NCBI GenBank assembly: GCA_951828515.1
Contig: OX639992.1
Span: 4,318,217-4,382,216 of the forward strand
Reading direction: 5' to 3'
DNA: 64,000 bases
Origin: an uncultured Poribacteria bacterium
GTDB lineage: Bacteria; Poribacteria; WGA-4E; WGA-3G
Program-made: the position numbers and the translations under genes
Notes under the pieces: model-generated
What the model saw: the letters and a program-made list of their open reading frames with translations, nothing else
Told to the model about the DNA's origin: nothing
The model's database searches: none
Shown here: positions 59,596-64,000 of the stretch, piece after piece
Numbering within the stretch: the first letter of the stretch is position 1
How the letters are laid out: every line of letters begins with the position of its first letter

Positions 59596-60330
59596 ATGAC
59601 GCAACCAATTCAGGTTACAGTCTGGAATGAATTTAGACACGAAAAAACAAACGAGTTCATTCGTGGTCTTTATCCGAATGGCATTCATGCCGCAATTGCA
59701 GATGGACTCGATAAAGCCGGCGGTTTTAAAGTTCGGAGCGCAACGCTGGATGAACCCGAACACGGTTTGACCGACAATGTACTCTCAAACACCGATGTTC
59801 TCATCTGGTGGGGACATGCCGCGCATAATGCAGTTGAAGATGAGATTGCCGCTAAAGTTCGCGCACGTGTATTGGACGGTATGGGACTCATTGTCCTACA
59901 CTCCGCTCACTATTCTAAACCTTTCACGGGTTTGATGGGCACATCCTGTAGTCTCAAATGGCGTGAGGCGGGCGAAAAGGAACGTCTCTGGGTCATTGAG
60001 CACGGACACCCAATTGTTGAAGGCTTAGGCGAATACTTTGAACTTGAGCATGCCGAGATGTACGGCGAACCGTTTGATATTCCTGAACCCGATACACTCG
60101 TTTTGGTCAGCTGGTTCCCCGGCGGCGAAGTTTTCCGAAGTGGATGTTGTTATTATCGGGGCAGAGGAAAAATTTTCTATTTCCGTCCCGGGCATGAGAC
60201 ATACCCCATCTATTACGACGAAAACGTTCGGCACGTTATTGCGAATGCCTCTCGATGGGCGGCACCCGGCAACGCACCGACCCCCGTCTTTGGCAACGCA
60301 AAACCCTTAGAACCCATAGAAGAAGAATAG
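59596..60330 (+). CDS. ThuA-domain protein
   Basis: 244 residues from ATG 59596 (AAGGAGA upstream; an upstream start at 59533 lies in a degenerate repeat and is unlikely). ThuA fold (class I glutamine-amidotransferase-like): VTVWNEFRHEK, DVLIWWGHAAHNAV, GMGLIVLHSAHYSKPF, ending with the family's RGKIFYFRPGHETYPIYYDENV. Family members are associated with trehalose/sugar use; the biochemical function is unresolved. Preceded by an AACCGACAACCGACAACTGATAAC tract. Followed by two strong palindromes. Confidence 0.92.
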   Translation: MTQPIQVTVWNEFRHEKTNEFIRGLYPNGIHAAIADGLDKAGGFKVRSATLDEPEHGLTDNVLSNTDVLIWWGHAAHNAVEDEIAAKVRARVLDGMGLIVLHSAHYSKPFTGLMGTSCSLKWREAGEKERLWVIEHGHPIVEGLGEYFELEHAEMYGEPFDIPEPDTLVLVSWFPGGEVFRSGCCYYRGRGKIFYFRPGHETYPIYYDENVRHVIANASRWAAPGNAPTPVFGNAKPLEPIEEE

Positions 60331-60351
60331 ACGTATAACGTAGCATTGTCC

Positions 60352-60395
60352 CGCAAGCCTATATAGGCTTGCGCACGGACTTCCCCGGAAGTTCG
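60352..60395. repeat. Two adjacent perfect palindromes between ThuA and transporter genes
   Basis: A perfect 22-bp palindrome (CGCAAGCC-TATATA-GGCTTGCG, 60352-60373) is directly followed by GGACTTCC-CC-GGAAGTTC (about 60376-60393). They may form a terminator or attenuator, or an operator controlling the transporter at 60419; no T-tract follows. Confidence 0.5.
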
Positions 60396-60418
60396 CTCGT
60401 TGTTACTGAGAACTGTTT

Positions 60419-61906
60419 ATGCAAACAGAAGATACACAAACGACTGAACCTGTTGATATTCCACCCGTTACGGGCCCTTATACCGAACCGTGGTCGCTGA
60501 AAAAGATTATCGCGCTCGCATCGGTGTTTGGACCCGCAGCGATTGTTGCTTCAGTAAGTATCGGGGCAGGCGAAACGATTGTTGTTGTCCGGGCAGGGGC
60601 GTGGGCAGGATATAACTTGCTTTGGCTTGTGCTTCTGAGTTGCGTCGTCAAGGGGATATTTGTCACCTATCTACTCGGTCGCTATACCGCCGTTAGCGGT
60701 GAATACATCGGAAATCGGCTCGCGAAACTACCTGGACCGCGAGGTTGGCTCCTCATTGCGATTGTTATCTTTGAGATGGTAGGCGCCCCTTTGGCATGGG
60801 TGCCGATTGCTAAACCGTGCGGTGCGCTGCTCCATTTTCTATTCAAGGATATGTTATCTTCAGGTATCTCGCAACTCGTTTGGGAAAACTTAATCACTGC
60901 CTGCTTTATCACCCTCGCACTCCTCTTCGGTTTACGTATCTCTTTTGAAAGACTCGAAAAACAGCAACTCATTATTTGTTTGATCCTTGTGGTCGGAACG
61001 ATTATTGGTACCCTAATGGTGCGTCCCGACTTTGGCAAAGCACTCGTTGGGAGCCTCCGTTTCGGGTACCTGCCTGAATTCCCTGAATGGGCACCGCAGG
61101 ATGCGGTTGAGAATCCCTTGTTGACAATGGCGACAGCGTTTGGGTACGTCGGCGGTTCTGTAATGGGATACGTTGTTTACGCAAATTGGGTGAGCATGCA
61201 CCGCTGGGGGATGACAGCACATCAGAATATCGAGGCGATCCGTCAGCGTGCTACCAACCGTGATAAAGTCGATTATCTTCCTGAACAGCCTGAGCAGGTC
61301 AGCCAACTCCGACAAATCCTTGCCCCGCTTCGGTGGGATGTTGGTATGGGTGCGATCGTGCTATTTATTGTGACAGGCGCGTTCATGATTTCAGGCGCGG
61401 CGGTCCTGTATGGAATGCAAAGCACTTTTGAAGGGTGGAGCCTGCTTACCGATCAAGCGAGTGTCTGGAAAAATATTCACGGGTCGCTCGTATGGGTGTA
61501 CTACATCTGTATCGTCGTCGCATTGTGGGGAACGCTACAGGCACTACCAGAGATTTACGCTCGCGTGATGCAAGAGTTCTTCCAAGCGATCTGGCCCCAA
61601 CGTGAATGGAACTACGATACGCTTCGCAGATGGGTCTGTCTCTATATTTTCCTTACGACGATGGTGCTGATCTGGTTGAATATCCCGTTCGACATCTTGA
61701 CGCAGATTGCTGGCTTTATTTTAGCGAATTTTTCGATAGCATTGATGATGCTCGCTGCACTGTATCTCAACGCGAAGTTGCCCGCTGCGTACCGAACGCG
61801 TCCGTCCATGTTCGTCGGTGCGCTGATTTCTGCGGCTGTACTTATTACATTTGCCGGGATTAGTGGTTGGGGTTTGTGCGTCAAACTCGCCAAACTTCTC
61901 GCCTAA
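60419..61906 (+). CDS. Nramp-related membrane transporter with altered TM1 motif
   Basis: 495 residues, about 11-12 transmembrane helices. The Nramp fold is indicated by FGPAAIVASVSIGAGE in TM1 and a TM6-region GYVGGSVMGYVVYANW. In canonical Nramp proteins TM1 carries DPGN, which binds Mn2+/Fe2+; here the position reads IGAGE. The TM6 MPH motif is not visible. The DPGN replacement suggests a different cargo (Mg2+, Al3+-like or organic) in the manner of Nramp-related transporters. No regulator gene adjacent. The start ATG 60419 lacks a clear SD. Confidence 0.78.
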   Translation: MQTEDTQTTEPVDIPPVTGPYTEPWSLKKIIALASVFGPAAIVASVSIGAGETIVVVRAGAWAGYNLLWLVLLSCVVKGIFVTYLLGRYTAVSGEYIGNRLAKLPGPRGWLLIAIVIFEMVGAPLAWVPIAKPCGALLHFLFKDMLSSGISQLVWENLITACFITLALLFGLRISFERLEKQQLIICLILVVGTIIGTLMVRPDFGKALVGSLRFGYLPEFPEWAPQDAVENPLLTMATAFGYVGGSVMGYVVYANWVSMHRWGMTAHQNIEAIRQRATNRDKVDYLPEQPEQVSQLRQILAPLRWDVGMGAIVLFIVTGAFMISGAAVLYGMQSTFEGWSLLTDQASVWKNIHGSLVWVYYICIVVALWGTLQALPEIYARVMQEFFQAIWPQREWNYDTLRRWVCLYIFLTTMVLIWLNIPFDILTQIAGFILANFSIALMMLAALYLNAKLPAAYRTRPSMFVGALISAAVLITFAGISGWGLCVKLAKLLA

Positions 61907-62026
61907 TCGTTCTAATTGATATAACCCAAGTTGCCCTTTACCTAAGTTTACGGAATGAAAGCCCAATGCTTTAGCTTTGGGATGAAATTCCGCCCTATTG
62001 GAAAGGACCAAACGTCTAAAATAGAT

Positions 62027-62055
62027 TTGACATTCAGTCTAAAATGTTGTATAAT
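62027..62055 (+). promoter_or_regulatory. Consensus-like sigma70 promoter of tnpB
   Basis: TTGACA (62027-62032), 17-bp spacer, TATAAT (62050-62055): perfect boxes, the strongest promoter match found in the window. Confidence 0.75.
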
Positions 62056-62066
62056 AGTAATATCAA

Positions 62067-62109
62067 GTTGGCAGACATAATGAGCGTTACCGCTTGGTAA
62101 CGTGTCTGC
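62067..62109 (+). promoter_or_regulatory. Long hairpin between tnpB promoter and start codon
   Basis: GGCAGACA ... TGTCTGCC forms the outer stem and CGTTACC-GCTT-GGTAACG the inner stem. It lies in the tnpB 5' leader and may restrict translation or mark an element sub-end. Confidence 0.55.
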
Positions 62110-62152
62110 CTACCCACTCATTAGGGGTTAAAGACTTGAGACTTGACAGACC

Positions 62153-63268
62153 ATGAAAACCTATAAATACCGGCTTGGGAAACAATCGAACACAATCCGC
62201 ATTGGGAATTTGCTTGACGATATGTGGCAGGTGCATGTGTATTTCCATAAGTGGCAACGCCAGCGATATAAAGACGGACTGCCGTATGTCAACTTTGAGG
62301 GTATGTGCGACCACGTGAAACTTATGAAAGACACGACACACCCGCATTGGAAAGCATTACCGTCTCAAGCAATCCAACAAGAGTTGAAACGTATCCATTT
62401 GGCATACGACCGGTTTTTCAAAAAACTTGGCGGCAGACCGAAAATCAAAAAGAGACACAAGTTTAAGTCTATCACTTTTCCCGGACACGCAGGCTGGTTT
62501 CTGAAAAACAATCGTATCACCCTTACATTCCGCAAGTGGAACAACGGCAAATGGCGATTTGATAAAGTCCCTTACACTTTTCACAAACACCGGCAATGGC
62601 ACGGAAACCGAATCAGTCGTATCACGATAAAGCGTGATACTTGTGGTGTCTATTGGCTTTGCATAACAACAACCTACACAGATTTTAGACCGCTGCCGAC
62701 AACAGGTCAAAGCGTTGGGGCAGACTTCGGCATGAAAGACGCATACTTGACCCTTAGCACGGGTGAGAAAAAACAGCACCCACAACCTTTGAAGCACTCC
62801 TTGAACAAACTTCGGTCTCTCAATAAGGCATTGAGCCGTAAGCAAAAAGGTTCTAACGGCTGGTGGCGGTGTGTGAGACACCTCGCACGTCTCTATCGGA
62901 AAATCAGCAACCAACGCAAAGACTTTCATTGGCAACTCGCGAGCGAACTGTGTAAGAAGTTTGATACGATTGCGATTGAAACTTTGAACCTTGATGGCAT
63001 GAAACGCTTGTGGGGCCGTAAAGTCTCCGACCTTGCGTTCTATCAGTTTGTTGAGATATTGCAGTATAAGTGTAGAAAACATAAGCGTCTTTTGAAACAA
63101 GTCGATCAATGGACTGCGACAACGAAACCGTGTAGTGAGTGTGGTTTTCATAACGAAAATCTAACGCTAAAAGATAGGCAGTGGACGTGTCCTGACTGTG
63201 GTGCGCACCACGATCGGGACATCAACGCTGCGATAAACATATTGTGGGCAGGGATAGCCATCACTTGA
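62153..63268 (+). CDS. tnpB: TnpB RNA-guided nuclease (IS605 OrfB)
   Basis: 371 residues, complete. Ancestor-type relative of Cas12. RuvC residues: D in GADFGMKDAYL, E in IAIETLNLDGM, D in HHDRDINAAINI; all three acidic residues are present. Zinc ribbon CSECGFHN ... CPDCGAHH. The N-terminal KTYKYRLGKQ and helix block are typical. It uses an omega-RNA from the element's right end to cut a matching target next to a TAM. All key residues are intact, so it may be active. It carries its own promoter. Confidence 0.93.
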   Translation: MKTYKYRLGKQSNTIRIGNLLDDMWQVHVYFHKWQRQRYKDGLPYVNFEGMCDHVKLMKDTTHPHWKALPSQAIQQELKRIHLAYDRFFKKLGGRPKIKKRHKFKSITFPGHAGWFLKNNRITLTFRKWNNGKWRFDKVPYTFHKHRQWHGNRISRITIKRDTCGVYWLCITTTYTDFRPLPTTGQSVGADFGMKDAYLTLSTGEKKQHPQPLKHSLNKLRSLNKALSRKQKGSNGWWRCVRHLARLYRKISNQRKDFHWQLASELCKKFDTIAIETLNLDGMKRLWGRKVSDLAFYQFVEILQYKCRKHKRLLKQVDQWTATTKPCSECGFHNENLTLKDRQWTCPDCGAHHDRDINAAINILWAGIAIT

Positions 63269-63289
63269 CGATATGCCTTGTCTCTGACA

Positions 63290-63385
63290 AGGGAAATGCC
63301 CGCAGGTGGAGCGACAGTTAGACGGTGGACTCTTTGAGAAAACCGCAGTCGCGACGAAGCCGAAGCCCAACCCTTTAGGTTTGGG
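63290..63385 (+). ncRNA. Predicted omega-RNA scaffold region of the TnpB element
   Basis: Between the tnpB stop and the right-end hairpin are stem-forming pieces (CCTTGTC/GACAAGG beginning just upstream, and GCGACAG/CGCAGTCGC). Position and structure fit known omega-RNAs; the extent and guide start are not determined. Confidence 0.45.
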
Positions 63386-63439
63386 TGCTATCACGGATTT
63401 CCGTTAGCGATTGGGGTATAGAAAATCACGAGTCGTTTA

Positions 63440-63475
63440 TTCCAAAGCCCGAGCGGGGTGATATGTGTGTAGAAA
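63440..63475. repeat. AGCCCGAGCGGGGTGATATGTGTGTAGAAA repeat unit
   Basis: Member of the CCCC(A/G)GCGGGG-ATGTxTxTAGAAA family otherwise concentrated at 39425-39850 and 49957-50035. Confidence 0.6.
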
Positions 63476-63522
63476 TGCTCCAGGCGGTGGATTAGGCCAT
63501 GTAATAAAATGCTGATCAGCAC

Positions 63523-63551
63523 TTGACACCTGTCACGTGAGTGTATAGAAT
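63523..63551 (+). promoter_or_regulatory. Sigma70-like promoter of PhyH gene 4
   Basis: TTGACA (63523-63528), 17-bp spacer, TAGAAT (63546-63551); the start codon is 39 nt further on. Confidence 0.6.
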
Positions 63552-63590
63552 ACCTTCAACAACTCTGAATCTGCAGAAGGAGAAAAGATC

Positions 63591-64000
63591 ATGACAGACA
63601 TCATAGGTGAACTCAATAAACTACAACAGAACGGGTTCCGTTTAATAGAGGGCGCGTTGTCGCCGGAAGAGACGGAACATGTCCGCCAGAGGATTAACCA
63701 TGCCCGTGAAAAGGGCTGGGAAGAAGGCTTAAACGCTGTCGGTAACATGTGGTTTGATACCTTGCTCGACCGCGAACCTGATACGTACCAATCGCTTGTC
63801 GGGCATCCGAGTGTCCGTCCTTACCTTGAGGGATTAATGGGCAAACAGTGCCAACTCCGGAGTCTGCGGGCGCACATCAATCCAGGTCCCTATCTCCAAG
63901 AATGGCACATGGATTTTTACGGCTACTGGCAGGAACAGCGGTATGTTCAGGAGCATCCGTTTGCGATGGCACCCGTCGGGATTAACACCACCTTCTACTT
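63591..64000 (+). CDS. Phytanoyl-CoA dioxygenase (PhyH) family protein 4 (C-terminus off window)
   Basis: First 136 residues only. ATG 63591 has AAGGAG upstream. Starts MTDIIGELNKLQQNGFRLIEGALSPEE, the family N-terminus. The HxD motif is intact: H106-M-D108 in EWHMDFYGYW. The distal His and Arg lie beyond the right edge. It has its own promoter and is the fourth PhyH gene in 64 kb. Belongs with protein 2 in having a normal HxD. Confidence 0.88.
   Translation, partial: MTDIIGELNKLQQNGFRLIEGALSPEETEHVRQRINHAREKGWEEGLNAVGNMWFDTLLDREPDTYQSLVGHPSVRPYLEGLMGKQCQLRSLRAHINPGPYLQEWHMDFYGYWQEQRYVQEHPFAMAPVGINTTFY

Larger units (their letters stand above)
61940..63420 (+). mobile_element. IS605/IS1341-type element: TnpB only, with hairpin ends
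   Basis: Left hairpin CCCAATGCTTTAGCTTTGGG (61962-61981) and right hairpin CCCAACCCTTTAGGTTTGGG (63366-63385) bracket a promoter, a strong internal hairpin (62067-62109) and tnpB. There is no tnpA (HUH transposase), so the element depends on one elsewhere. The ~100 bp between the tnpB stop and right hairpin is the expected position of the omega-RNA scaffold. Outer boundaries are estimates. Confidence 0.75.

Overview
The window reads as chromosome from a heterotrophic bacterium that I place, by inference only, in or near Candidatus Poribacteria. The basis is the combination of four phytanoyl-CoA-dioxygenase-like (PhyH) genes, a sulfatase, Gfo/Idh/MocA, NIPSNAP, ThuA and sugar-isomerase-like enzymes, LRR/cadherin/Ig-like surface proteins with a dockerin-like and NPFNPET-type C-terminus, a bacterial microcompartment shell gene, and many short intergenic palindromes. 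No rRNA or tRNA gene is visible to confirm the taxonomy.

Layout. 1-2188 is a UvrD/PcrA-type helicase (minus strand, running off the left edge) with a DnaQ-like exonuclease domain lying before the expected helicase motifs V/VI. 2189-20911 is a surface-protein locus. A ~1,035-codon LRR/Ig protein gene has been broken twice, by a 1-nt deletion just after the start codon and by an IS630-family element with a TA target duplication. It is followed by an intact 4,237-residue cadherin/LRR/Ig protein sharing the same promoter-leader and C-terminus. 21072-26267 (minus) holds a PhyH gene, a candidate two-gene ATPase + PD-(D/E)XK nuclease module coupled to a DUF1611 gene, and a TIM-barrel isomerase. 26302-31075 holds an endonuclease III relative, ligA, and a minimal microcompartment pair (acylating aldehyde dehydrogenase and BMC-H shell protein). 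31494-34708 holds a divergent citrate-synthase-like gene, icd and a 45-residue membrane peptide. 34923-36688 is a second ATPase + nuclease pair, this time with a PIN-like partner. 36689-42034 is repeat-rich, with an orphan HicB-like gene, a NIPSNAP gene and a 5'-truncated type III restriction (res-like) remnant.

From 42035 on come mutS, mtaB (with a palindromic repeat inside its reading frame), an oxidoreductase, an ASPIC/UnbV FG-GAP protein, a PhyH-GNAT-PhyH run, a LamG-like secreted protein, and a dehydrogenase-sulfatase operon. These are followed by RidA, fabV, a RelE-type toxin/HTH antitoxin pair, ThuA, an Nramp-like transporter, a TnpB element and the start of a fourth PhyH gene at the right edge.

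Working together: citrate synthase-like plus icd supply adjacent TCA steps, and ligA, mutS, the UvrD fusion and the Nth relative form the repair complement. The two ATPase+nuclease pairs, the res remnant, the toxin-antitoxin genes and TnpB form a scattered defence/mobile complement. The strongest unexplained signal is in the non-coding DNA. Several palindromic repeat families are nested inside one another, and a ~20-bp unit (core TTTGCTTGGGTGTTTC) recurs about nine times, usually lying within other repeats.
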